Shown here one piece after another: positions 29,679 to 37,468 of a DNA stretch of 37,514 nt. Position numbers and translations under genes: made by a program. The notes beneath the pieces were generated by a model. That model saw only the letters and a program-made list of their open reading frames with translations, did not search any database and was not told where the DNA came from. Positions within the stretch are counted from its first letter, which is position 1; the number at the start of each line of letters is the position of its first letter. Origin of the DNA: an uncultured Verrucomicrobiae bacterium (lineage in GTDB: Bacteria > Verrucomicrobiota > Verrucomicrobiia > Verrucomicrobiales > Akkermansiaceae); assembly GCA_937957985.1 (NCBI GenBank), contig CALGOH010000027.1:1-37514 (forward strand), written 5' to 3'.

Positions 29679-30275
29679 ATGGCTCAAGCAGGCACGAAGG
29701 ATTTGGCGCCTCCGGGGGCGGGATTGCCGTCCTTTGAACTTTTCATCGCCCGGCGGCTCTTTCGCTGGAAGCGGCGGTTCTGGTCGCGGGATCGGGTGGA
29801 GCGTGAGTTTCGCGACGAGCGACGGGAGATCCGCCAGTGGATCGACGGCTGTCCGCAGGACGATCGCGGGAAGCGGGTGCTGATCCGACGCCTGCCCGGC
29901 CTGGAGGACAGCAGCCGCGATTGGTCGCTGTGGATGACCCTCGACCATCTGCGCATCTGCAACCGGGTGTTCGCCGGGGTGATGAAGGGTCTGGTGGAGG
30001 ACCGCGCGCCTGACCGGGCGGCAAGCACGGCGGACGTGAAGCCCTCACCCGACGTCGGTCCCGAGGTCGATGACGCCTACGAGAAGGCCTGCGACGATTT
30101 TCTCGCGACCGTGGCGGACCTGTCTGACCTGGCGACGCGGACGCGCTACGCCCATCCATGGTTCGGTCCGCTGGATGCGGCCGGCTGGCACCTGCTGGCG
30201 GCGGTGCACATGGGAATCCATCGCCGCCAGATCGAGAGCATCCGCCTCGGAGTGGAACCGCGGGTCGCTCAGTAG
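29679..30275 (+). CDS. DinB-like (DUF1569/DfsB-type) metal-binding helical protein
   Basis: 198 residues from the ATG at 29679; a different-frame ATG at 29668 starts only a shadow. The protein is all-helical. Potential metal ligands of the DinB/YfiT fold are visible: LWMTLDHLRICNRVF (His near residue 90) and WHLLAAVHMGIHRRQIESIR (two His, about residues 177 and 181). In this fold three His hold a metal and act in thiol S-transfer or stress functions. The N-terminus (FELFIARRLFRWKRRFWSRD) is basic. It is divergent from the HxlR gene, a pairing that suggests control of this gene by HxlR. It overlaps the next convergent gene by 7 bases. Confidence 0.8.
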   Translation: MAQAGTKDLAPPGAGLPSFELFIARRLFRWKRRFWSRDRVEREFRDERREIRQWIDGCPQDDRGKRVLIRRLPGLEDSSRDWSLWMTLDHLRICNRVFAGVMKGLVEDRAPDRAASTADVKPSPDVGPEVDDAYEKACDDFLATVADLSDLATRTRYAHPWFGPLDAAGWHLLAAVHMGIHRRQIESIRLGVEPRVAQ

Positions 30276-31642
30276 GCTGCCAGCCTCAGGAATCGTCCGC
30301 CGCCGGCCAACGGGACGGCGATGGTGATGGTGCCGTCGCCCGGGTTGGGCGTGAGGCTGTGATCGACCGGATCCGCGGACCATTCGCCGGTCGTCCCCGA
30401 GCGGGTGTAGAGGGGATCCCATCCATCGAGGTCCGTGGACGATTCGACGACGAGCGTGAGGCCGGGCCGAGGGACGTCGGGGAAACGGAAGTGGAATTCA
30501 TCGCCCTGGCGTTCGCCCTCGATCGCGGGCGCATCCGACGGATCGGCATGGTCGGTGCCGAGGGTGGCCTCGATGCCGTTGGCGTGACCGTCGCCGTCAT
30601 CGTCGGCGGAGAGGTCGAAGGGAAGATCCGGAACGTCGCCGAGGAAGGCGGCCGCCGCCGGGGAGGCGGAGAGCAGGACCGGTGGATCGGCGGTGACGCC
30701 GGTTTGACTCGCGCCGCCCTGGAAGGAGACCGCCATCGCCTCCAGCATGGCTTCCGTGAGCCCCGGGTCGGGGCGCCGGAAGCGCAGGTATTCGACCTGC
30801 GAGATCAGGTCGGGAGTGCCGGTCCCGGGTGGCGCGTAGTTGAAATGGTAGATCGTTTCGATGCCTCCCTGCCAGTAGGGCTGGGCGGTCGGCCAGTCGG
30901 TGTAGGCGGTGATGCCGACCTGCAGCGTCGCGCCGAAGGCCGGCAGCGGATGATCGTCATTCGGGTAGCGGTTCTCGACGATCCACTCGCCGGCGGCGCC
31001 GTGCTTCCGGAGGCAGACGAAGGTGTCGCCGACGCGGACCATCTGCAGCCAGGCCTCGGTTTCGGTCTGGGGAATGCCGTTGCTGTCGTAGTAGAGCCGC
31101 GAGTCGGAGTTGCGCGTGGCCTTGATCTCGAACTGCCGGGTGCCGGGATTTCCCGCGGTGCCGTAGGAAAGAAAGAGGTAGTTCTCGGTGTCCGGCACGT
31201 AGTCGCTGCCGAAGGTGCCGGGCGGCCACACGGCAGCGGTCGTGTAGGGGGCTGGCGCGGCCTGGATGATGGTTCGCGGGGCGTGGGCGAAGATGCCGGT
31301 GAGCGAGAACGAACGGTTCGGGACCTCGGTGGCGTCGGCGGGGTTGTGCCGGCTGAGCACCCGGACGCGGGTGGTGGCGATGAAGTCGCCCTCGATCTCC
31401 TTGAAGAAGAGCAGCCCGCGGAGGTTGCTGAACCAGGTGTTCGCGGCCGGGACGATGTGGAAGCGCCCAGGCTCGGTGGTGTCGATGTCGGCGGTCTCGT
31501 GCGCCGGGACCTCCCAGCCCTCGACCTCGACGATGTCCCGCCAGTTGCCCATCGTCGCCGGGTTGTCGAACTCGTCGGACAGGGGCGCGAGGTCGTCGGC
31601 GTGGGCGACGGCGAGGAGGAGCAGGGCGGGGCCGGGCTTCAT
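30269..31642 (-). CDS. Secreted beta-sandwich protein with calcium-loop and C-terminal sorting-like domain
   Basis: 457 residues; signal peptide MKPGPALLLLAVAHA. Residues about 20-240 look like a LamG/DUF1349-type beta sandwich (LAPLSDEFDNPATMGNWRDI, then GDFIATTRVRV, then FEIKATRNSDSRLYYDSNG, then WLQMVRVGDTFVCLRK and VGITAYTDW). A DDDGDGHANGIEATLGTD motif near residue 350 is a thrombospondin-3/EF-like calcium loop. The end (LTLVVESSTDLDGWDPL, then GGGRFLRLAAY) is the short terminal domain seen on many secreted verrucomicrobial proteins. Probably exported and sugar-binding. Substrate unknown. Confidence 0.75.
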   Translation of the reverse strand: MKPGPALLLLAVAHADDLAPLSDEFDNPATMGNWRDIVEVEGWEVPAHETADIDTTEPGRFHIVPAANTWFSNLRGLLFFKEIEGDFIATTRVRVLSRHNPADATEVPNRSFSLTGIFAHAPRTIIQAAPAPYTTAAVWPPGTFGSDYVPDTENYLFLSYGTAGNPGTRQFEIKATRNSDSRLYYDSNGIPQTETEAWLQMVRVGDTFVCLRKHGAAGEWIVENRYPNDDHPLPAFGATLQVGITAYTDWPTAQPYWQGGIETIYHFNYAPPGTGTPDLISQVEYLRFRRPDPGLTEAMLEAMAVSFQGGASQTGVTADPPVLLSASPAAAAFLGDVPDLPFDLSADDDGDGHANGIEATLGTDHADPSDAPAIEGERQGDEFHFRFPDVPRPGLTLVVESSTDLDGWDPLYTRSGTTGEWSADPVDHSLTPNPGDGTITIAVPLAGGGRFLRLAAY

Positions 31643-31745
31643 CGATGATCGAAAGCTACCACGCGTCGGCGCGGATGGGGAGATGGAGTTGGTCCCTGCC
31701 GGGCTTTCCGCGGTGTGGCCGCCTCCGGTCCGAGGGAGATGGGTT

Positions 31746-31762
31746 GACGGCGGGCCGCCGTC
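31746..31762. terminator. GC hairpin downstream of rlmN
   Basis: GACGGCG-GGC-CGCCGTC, 7-bp stem, 35 bases past the rlmN stop on the minus strand. No T-run follows, so factor-independent termination is doubtful. The rest of the 154-base gap shows nothing. Confidence 0.3.
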
Positions 31763-31796
31763 GCCACGGCCTGAGCCGGGCCAACGCAGCCACCGG

Positions 31797-32900
31797 TCAA
31801 CGCTTCATCGGTGCCTCGATGATGCCTTCCTCGGTTTCCTGCTTGAGGCGCAGCTGGCCGCAGGCGGCGTCGATGTCGTGGCCCTTCTCGAGGCGCAGCG
31901 TGGCGGAGACGCCGGCGTTCTTCAGCACGTCGCGGAAGGTCTTGCAACGGGTCTCGGAGGGGCGGACCCAGTCGAGGCCTTCCACCTTGTTGTAGGGGAT
32001 CAGGTTGACCTTGGCGTGCAGCCGCTTCGCGTGTCCCGCAAGGATGCGGGCCTGTTCGAGGTCGTCGTTGACGCCGTCGATGAGGATATATTCCAGCGTC
32101 AGGTGTTGCTTCTTACGGGAGTTCCAGTAGTCGAGTGCCTCGAAGAGTTTCTCGGTGTTCCACTTCCGGTTGATCGGCATGATCTGCTCGCGGACCTCGT
32201 CGGTGGCGCCGTGGAGCGAGATGGCGAGCCGGATCTGCTGCGGGTGGTCGGCGAGTCTTTTGATCTGCGGGACGAGTCCCGAGGTGGAAATGGTGAGGTG
32301 GCGGGCGCCGAGGTGCAGACCCCATTCGGCGGTGATGATCCCGATCGCCGCCATCAGCTTGTCGAAGTTGGCAAAGGGCTCGCCCATGCCCATGAAGACG
32401 AGGTTGTCCACCCGCTCGCCGGAGAGGCGCTCGGCGGCGAGCACCTGGCCGGCGATTTCGGCGGGGTCGAGATTGCGGGAAAAGCCGGCGAGGCCCGAGG
32501 CGCAGAATTTGCAGCCGTAGGCGCAGCCGACCTGCGACGAGACGCACAGCGTGCGGCGGTCGGACTTCTCGCCGTAGAGGGCCGGGTTGGCGGGGATGAG
32601 GACACTTTCGACGTAGCGGCCGTCGTGGAGCTTGAAGAGAAACTTGCGGGTGGTGTCGGAGCTGCCCTGGGTCTGCGCGTGTTCCAGCGCGTGGAGGCGG
32701 TGGGTGGCGGCGAGCCTTTCGCGCAGCGCGGCGGGAAGGTTGGTCATCTCGTCGAAGGAGCCCACCTGCTTCCTCCACACCCAGTCGAGGATCTGCCCGG
32801 CACGGAAGGCGGGCTGGTCCCATTCCGCCATCAGGGCGGTGAGATCGTCCTTGGAAAGTCCGGTGAGGGCGGGCAGCACGGGGGGAGGATGCACCGACAT
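31797..32900 (-). CDS. rlmN: Dual-specificity RNA methyltransferase RlmN
   Basis: 367 residues from the ATG at 32900 (MSVHPPPVLPALTGLSKDDL). A radical-SAM enzyme that methylates C2 of A2503 in 23S rRNA and A37 in some tRNAs. The 4Fe-4S motif CAYGCKFC is preceded by TLCVSSQVG; NLVFMGMGEPFANFD binds SAM; ISTSGLVPQI and LAISLHGATDEVRE are also typical; the C-terminal DIDAACGQLRLK contains the second catalytic Cys. Length fits. The longer in-frame ORF upstream (MVGLIARG...) is not needed. It is downstream of the two helicase genes on the same strand with a 59-base gap. Confidence 0.97.
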   Translation of the reverse strand: MSVHPPPVLPALTGLSKDDLTALMAEWDQPAFRAGQILDWVWRKQVGSFDEMTNLPAALRERLAATHRLHALEHAQTQGSSDTTRKFLFKLHDGRYVESVLIPANPALYGEKSDRRTLCVSSQVGCAYGCKFCASGLAGFSRNLDPAEIAGQVLAAERLSGERVDNLVFMGMGEPFANFDKLMAAIGIITAEWGLHLGARHLTISTSGLVPQIKRLADHPQQIRLAISLHGATDEVREQIMPINRKWNTEKLFEALDYWNSRKKQHLTLEYILIDGVNDDLEQARILAGHAKRLHAKVNLIPYNKVEGLDWVRPSETRCKTFRDVLKNAGVSATLRLEKGHDIDAACGQLRLKQETEEGIIEAPMKR

Positions 32901-32959
32901 GCCACCCTGGCCAAGGCGGGGATGGCTCCTTTCCTCCAAGCTGCCCCGGGCGATGAGCC

Positions 32960-34933
32960 CTACCACCGCTCCGAGAAGATCACGAGGCGGCGGGCGGCGC
33001 GGGTGGTGGCCATGTAAAGGAGGCGGGTGTGGGCGGCGGCGCGCTCGGCGCGGGCCTCGGTGTCGAGGCGGGGGTCGCCTTCCGCTTCGAGCAGGCGGTC
33101 GATGCCGAGCAGGAAGACGACGGCCGCTTCAAGGCCGGTGGCGGAGTGGAAGCGGGCGATGGAACAGAAGGGATCGGCGGGCGGGTCGGCGCGGTCGTCG
33201 AGGTCGGCGACTTCATCGCTGCCGAGTTTTCGACGAAGCGCGGCGGTGACACCGCGGGTGGCGGTGCTGTCGGCGTGGAGGATGAGGATGCAGCCGCGGA
33301 GCTGCGGGCTTTCCCGGCGCAGCCGCGCCAGTTCTTCGCCGAGGTGGCGCAGCGCGGCCTGGAGCCGGAGCCGGAGGACTGCCGGGTCCTCGCCGTGCTC
33401 GTCGATGGCGTCGAGGTCGTCGTCGGTGGGCGGATCGAGATCGTCGGCGGTGTCGGGATGGAGGGCGCGGCGGCGTTCGACGAGGGCGCGGGCGAATTCG
33501 AGGATGCGGCGGGTCGAGCGGTAGGGCCGGCCGAGGCGGTTCGAGCGGCCGCGGACGTCGATGCCGGCCGCGGACCAGCTTTCGCGCCGCTTGAGGAAAC
33601 CCTGCGTCGGGTCGGCGGCCATGAAGAGCTGTCCGCCGGGGGCGAGCGAGGCGAGCACGGGCTCGAACCAGGCCTTGGCGAAGAACTGGGCCTCGTCGAT
33701 GAAGATGAACTCGTATTTTCGTAGTAGTTCGGGGCGGTGCCGCACGTGGTCGCGGAATCGCAGCGCCTGCTCGTGCCAGTCGCTTTCGCCCGCCCGCTCC
33801 ATGGTTTCCCGGTGCCGACGGAGCAGGTCCCAGATGGCGCGGCGGGGTTCGGGGCCGAGGCGCTTCAGGCGTCCGTGGCGATCGAGGGCGAGATATTCCT
33901 CCAGGGTGTCGATGCCGAGGTCGCGCAGGTAGCCGATCTCCTCGGCGATGAAGGCGGGGGTGAGCTTGCCGAAGTCGTGGCCCTGCATCAGGGCGCGGAC
34001 GCGTTCCTCCATTTGGAAGTCGTGCACCATGGAAGCGGGCCGGTGCGGCGACTGGCTCCGGGCCCAGGAGAAGAAGGTGCGCCACTCGATCCGCGTCGCG
34101 CGGCCGGCGCTGGCTTCAAGGCGCCGCTTCAGCTCGCCGTTGATCGGGCGGTTGTGGGTGAGCACGAGCAGGCGGGCGCCGCGGTTGAGGCGGGCGGCGA
34201 GCAGGGCGCGGTGGAGCAGGACCAGCGACTTGCCGCAGCCGGCCGGTCCGGTGATCAGGCGGGTCTCGAAGCGGCGTGCCTCCAGTTCCAGCTCGCGGGG
34301 CAGCTCGACCTCGAGTTTCGCCAGCGATTCCTGGGTGAGGTCGAGGAACGCCGGCGGCAGGGATTCATCGGCACCGCGGCGGGCGAGCGGGACGCGGGCG
34401 GCGGGCGTGGCGATGACGGATTCGGGCGTGAAACGGGCCCGCAGCCGCAGCAGGACGGGTTGGGGTACGACCGCCCCGGCGAGGGATTTGAGGTGTTCTC
34501 CGAAGTCGTCGGCGCGGCGCTGCTTGAGTCCGAGGAAGGCGACGCCGGTGTCCTCCGAGCGGAGCTTTTCGATCTCGTCGATGGTCTCCTCCTCGACGTT
34601 GGGAAAGACGAGCAGGCAGCGCACGAGACCTTCGTCGTCCCGATCGAGCAGCTCGCGGAATCCGGCGGATTCCTCGAGCGACTCGGCGGTGACCTTTTCC
34701 CCGTCGAGGAAGTCCGGCTGCAGCGCGCGGTCGGCGAGCTGCTGGCTGGTGTCGGCGACCTTGATCAGAAAGGCGTGGCGCCCGCGCCAAAGTACGAGGA
34801 ATCCCGGACTTTGGAGCGGCTCCATCCGCAGCCAGACGCGGAAGTCGTCGTCGAGCTTGCGCAGCAGGCGGAACATCAACTGCACCGACTTCCGCGCCGA
34901 GGCCGGCGGCTTGTCCGGGATCATCACCGCCAT
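32960..34933 (-). CDS. UvrD/Rep-like superfamily I helicase with degenerate NERD-like N-terminus
   Basis: 657 residues from the ATG at 34933, which overlaps the upstream helicase stop by one base (TGATG). Residues about 44-60 (GFLVLWRGRHAFLIKVAD) resemble the NERD nuclease core, but the usual Glu-x-Lys is replaced (FLIKV), so nuclease action is doubtful. The helicase has Walker A GPAGCGKS (229-236), LLVLTHNRPI, EFIFIDEAQFF (Walker B), LFMAADPTQGF, LGRPYRSTRRILEFA and, at the C-terminus, RLLYMATTRAARRLVIF (motif VI). UvrD-type helicases unwind DNA 3'-5' in repair or defence. Coupling to an Upf1-like helicase suggests joint work. The long upstream ORF extension antisense to the other gene is excluded. 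Confidence 0.9.
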   Translation of the reverse strand: MAVMIPDKPPASARKSVQLMFRLLRKLDDDFRVWLRMEPLQSPGFLVLWRGRHAFLIKVADTSQQLADRALQPDFLDGEKVTAESLEESAGFRELLDRDDEGLVRCLLVFPNVEEETIDEIEKLRSEDTGVAFLGLKQRRADDFGEHLKSLAGAVVPQPVLLRLRARFTPESVIATPAARVPLARRGADESLPPAFLDLTQESLAKLEVELPRELELEARRFETRLITGPAGCGKSLVLLHRALLAARLNRGARLLVLTHNRPINGELKRRLEASAGRATRIEWRTFFSWARSQSPHRPASMVHDFQMEERVRALMQGHDFGKLTPAFIAEEIGYLRDLGIDTLEEYLALDRHGRLKRLGPEPRRAIWDLLRRHRETMERAGESDWHEQALRFRDHVRHRPELLRKYEFIFIDEAQFFAKAWFEPVLASLAPGGQLFMAADPTQGFLKRRESWSAAGIDVRGRSNRLGRPYRSTRRILEFARALVERRRALHPDTADDLDPPTDDDLDAIDEHGEDPAVLRLRLQAALRHLGEELARLRRESPQLRGCILILHADSTATRGVTAALRRKLGSDEVADLDDRADPPADPFCSIARFHSATGLEAAVVFLLGIDRLLEAEGDPRLDTEARAERAAAHTRLLYMATTRAARRLVIFSERW

Positions 34934-36699
34934 CACCCGCCTCCTTTCCGACCGGGCGCGAGGCAGCCGTGGCGGAGCGCTTCGCGATGCCACGAGGAGA
35001 AGCAGACCGCCCCGGGCTCGCCGGCGTCGGTGAGGCTCTCGGCGGTGTCGATCAGGCCGCGCGAGGCGACCACCACGAGCTTCCTGCGGGCGCGGGTGAC
35101 CGCGACGTTCCAGCGTTGGGCCTGAAAGAGGAAGCCGGCGAGACGGCGGATCCAGCCGGGCCGGGCGGAGGCGAGGCTGACGAGGATGACCTCCCTTTCC
35201 TGGCCTTGGAAGCGTTCGACGGTGTCCACCGTAATTCGGCGGTGGAGCGAGGTCGTTTCGGTCGGGATGCGCAGCACCGAGCGAATCGCGGCGGCCTGGG
35301 CGCGGTAGGGGGTGATCACGCCGATGTCCTCGGGCCGCACGCCGCCGCGGACCAGCTCGCGGACCAGATCGGCCACGGTCTGGGCTTCGCTTTCCGAGCG
35401 CACGGTGGCGCGTCCGCCGTCTTCGAGGACGAGGCTGACGGCGTGGTCCGTTCGAAGCGCCGGGTGGCGCGGCGGGGGATCGAGCGCGAGGCGTCGGTCG
35501 CTGCGGCAGGTCAGGCGTCCGCCGTAGAAGGTGGCGGAAGGCCAGGCGGCGAGCTGCTCGTTGAGCCGCCACGTTTCCTCCAGCATCGTCTCGAAGCCGC
35601 GGTCTTTCAGCAGCCGAAAAATGGAGGCCTCCGGGGCGGCGTGGTCCTTGGAGATCATCACCGGCGGCAACTGGCAATCGTCGCCGAAGAACAGCCAGCG
35701 CTCACCGCGCAGCATGGCCATGATGGCGACCATCACGGTGACCTGCGAGGCTTCGTCGAGGACCACCGTGTCGAACTCCACCTCCTTGAGCCCGGTGAAA
35801 TCCGACCACAGCGCGAAGGGCGTGGCACCGACGACGTAGGCGCCGGCTTCCTCGATCAGGCCGCTGTCGGCGAAGGTCTCGAAGTGCTCGACCTGGCCGC
35901 GGGCGAGCATGGCGGGCCCGATTTTCACGACGCGGATGGCGGCGGGCAACAGACTGCGGCAGCCGTCGAGGGCGTGCTGGATCGCGCGGTGGGTCGGGCC
36001 GGTCACGAGCACCCGTTCGCCATTTTCGACGAGTCGGCGCACGACTTCGGCGAGAACGAAGGTCTTGCCGGTGCCCGGCGGGCCCTGGACGAGATAACCG
36101 TCGCGGGTGGCGACGCAGGCGGCGATCGCCTCCTGTTGGGAATCGTGCCAAAGGACATCCTGCGGCATCCCGGAGTCCTCGAACTCGTCCATCGTGGTGG
36201 CGAAAAGCCCACCGTCGATCTCGCCACCAAGGGTTCCTAACAGAAATGGCAGGATCTTCTCGCGCCCTCGGATCGTCTCCGCGAGCGCGCGGGTGGCCAG
36301 TTCGTAGCGGTCGGTGAGATCCACGTGGTCGCGGTCGAGCACCCACCCGTCCGAGCCCGTTTCCGGCCCGTCACCCCACCAGCACCACAGATGGAGTCCT
36401 TCGTCATCCTCGCCGAGGTGGATGAACTTGCCGGTGGGCGCGTGGGGGTTGTTCTGGCTGAGGCAGAGGAAGTCACCCTCGCGGAAGCGGCAGGCATCGG
36501 TCTCGATGGGCACGGCGAAGAGCTGACGGTCGTTGGTTTGCCGGAAGGTCACGATCCGGAGCGCGTCGCCGTCCGCGAGGCGTTCGGCCAGCGGCGTGCG
36601 CCAGATTTCCTCGACCGCCGCCCGCTGGGCTTGGAGCTCGCGTCGCCAGTCGGACTCGAGGTTTTCGAGCCATGCCGAGCGCTGCGAGTCCCCGTCCAT
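34933..36699 (-). CDS. Upf1/SMUBP2-like (DNA2/NAM7) superfamily I helicase
   Basis: 588 residues from the ATG at 36699 (MDGDSQRSAWLENLESDW); an ATG at 36714 gives five more. Residues 1-180 form a divergent beta-barrel region (GDALRIVTFRQ, then REGDFLCLS, then VLDRDHVDLTDRYEL). The helicase core has the Q-motif LWHDSQQEAIAAC, Walker A GPPGTGKT (206-213), VLVTGPTHRAIQHALD, TVVLDEASQV (Walker B), WLFFGDDCQLPPV, VDTVERFQGQEREVILVSLA and QRWNVAVTRARRKLVVVAS. This set identifies the AAA_11/AAA_12 Upf1-like family that acts on DNA or RNA 5'-3'. The frame stays open upstream into a broken DNA-binding-like ORF; it may once have been fused. Genes downstream: the UvrD-like helicase and rlmN. Confidence 0.92.
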   Translation of the reverse strand: MDGDSQRSAWLENLESDWRRELQAQRAAVEEIWRTPLAERLADGDALRIVTFRQTNDRQLFAVPIETDACRFREGDFLCLSQNNPHAPTGKFIHLGEDDEGLHLWCWWGDGPETGSDGWVLDRDHVDLTDRYELATRALAETIRGREKILPFLLGTLGGEIDGGLFATTMDEFEDSGMPQDVLWHDSQQEAIAACVATRDGYLVQGPPGTGKTFVLAEVVRRLVENGERVLVTGPTHRAIQHALDGCRSLLPAAIRVVKIGPAMLARGQVEHFETFADSGLIEEAGAYVVGATPFALWSDFTGLKEVEFDTVVLDEASQVTVMVAIMAMLRGERWLFFGDDCQLPPVMISKDHAAPEASIFRLLKDRGFETMLEETWRLNEQLAAWPSATFYGGRLTCRSDRRLALDPPPRHPALRTDHAVSLVLEDGGRATVRSESEAQTVADLVRELVRGGVRPEDIGVITPYRAQAAAIRSVLRIPTETTSLHRRITVDTVERFQGQEREVILVSLASARPGWIRRLAGFLFQAQRWNVAVTRARRKLVVVASRGLIDTAESLTDAGEPGAVCFSSWHREALRHGCLAPGRKGGG

Positions 36700-36714
36700 C
36701 GTTGACGGAAGCAT

Positions 36715-36950
36715 TCCAAGTCGGAGGCTCGCGAGGAAGGGGAAAGCCTCACGCGAAGGCGCGGGTGTCGGGACAAATGATCCATCTGATCCATGTTCGG
36801 GCGGGAGCTTGCCGAGCTCGGTGAGGCGCGAGCGGATCGCGCCCTCGGTTTGGCAGTGGCGAGTTCCCCAAAGTCCGTCCCACCCTCGAACCGCTCCAGA
36901 AGCAGACTCTCCTCCTCCGCACTCCACGCCTGGCCGGTCTCAAATTTCAG
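36715..36950 (-). pseudogene. Broken SANT/Myb-like or GcrA-like small DNA-binding ORF
   Basis: From a CTG at 36950 (overlapping the vapC stop as CTGA) the frame reads KFETGQAWSAEEESLLLERF then EGGTDFGELATAK; near 36848-36853 it must shift by one base to continue EGAIRSRLTELGKLPP. Joined, W-S/T-x-E-E-x-x-L-L-x-x-F...G-x-x-x-x-E-L-A...T-x-G-A-I-R-S-R-L is a well-known helix-turn-helix (SANT/GcrA-like) unit. No ATG, GTG or TTG lies in the first frame, so the start may have mutated from ATG to CTG. The second frame has no stop before the Upf1-like helicase and is in phase with it, so it could also be a damaged N-terminal domain of that helicase. Confidence 0.55.
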
Positions 36951-37381
36951 CGCAGCAGCAGGAGATCGAGGCCCGCCGGCTCGAAGCTGCGGAAGTCGCG
37001 GTCCAAGGTGACGAGGCGCAGCCCGCCGGTGATGGCGAAGGCGGCTAGGTAGGCGTCCATCCAGCGCTTCGGCGAGGCGCTTGGAAGTTCGGAGAGCTGA
37101 CGCCAGACGGGCTCCAGTCCCGACGGCTCGGACTCGAAGCCGGTCGCGTCGTCCTCCATCAGCCGGTCGAGTACCTTCCACGCCTCGCGGTTTTCCAGCG
37201 GTGTGAAGCCCGGCGCGATCTTCTGGGTCAGCAGACGCAGGAAGGTGATCCGGGTGGCGCGGCAGAAAAGCGCAGCATCGCCGGGGTCGAGGTCGCGGAA
37301 CCAATCCGCGACGCGGGCATGGTGGGCGTGCTGTCCCACGGCAAGCGCGAGGAAGACGTTGCTGTCGCACAGGTGTCTCAC
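36947..37381 (-). CDS. vapC: VapC-type PIN-domain toxin
   Basis: 144 residues from the GTG at 37381, which overlaps the stop of the upstream antitoxin-like frame (GTGA). PIN-domain RNase motifs are visible: Asp6 in LCDSNVFLAL, the TFLRLLTQ helix with a supporting residue near 47-54, Asp109 in KRWMDAYLAAFA, and Asp126 in LVTLDRDFRSF. These acids coordinate Mg in VapC ribonucleases, which cut tRNA or rRNA. The order antitoxin-toxin with a 4-base overlap is the classic VapBC layout. Length is usual. Confidence 0.9.
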   Translation of the reverse strand: MRHLCDSNVFLALAVGQHAHHARVADWFRDLDPGDAALFCRATRITFLRLLTQKIAPGFTPLENREAWKVLDRLMEDDATGFESEPSGLEPVWRQLSELPSASPKRWMDAYLAAFAITGGLRLVTLDRDFRSFEPAGLDLLLLR

Positions 37382-37468
37382 GGTTTTGCTTCCCCCTGCT
37401 CCGCCTCCATTTCGAGTTCATGCATCCGGTCCCCGGTCAGCTCGAAAGGCTCCGCGCCATCGGGGGCG
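37378..37468 (-). CDS. C-terminus of a VapB-like antitoxin (partial)
   Basis: Only the last 29 or so codons remain: APDGAEPFELTGDRMHELEM then EAEQGEAKP-stop. The gene is cut because the contig ends in adapter sequence just upstream. Its stop overlaps the toxin start (GTGA) and the tail is acidic, as in VapB/RHH/AbrB antitoxins. The DNA-binding N-terminus is missing, so the subfamily is unknown. Confidence 0.6.

Noticed and set aside
36848..36853. Programmed frameshift in the small DNA-binding-like ORF
   Set aside because: No slippery heptamer or following structure was seen; the start codon also seems lost, so decay is simpler.
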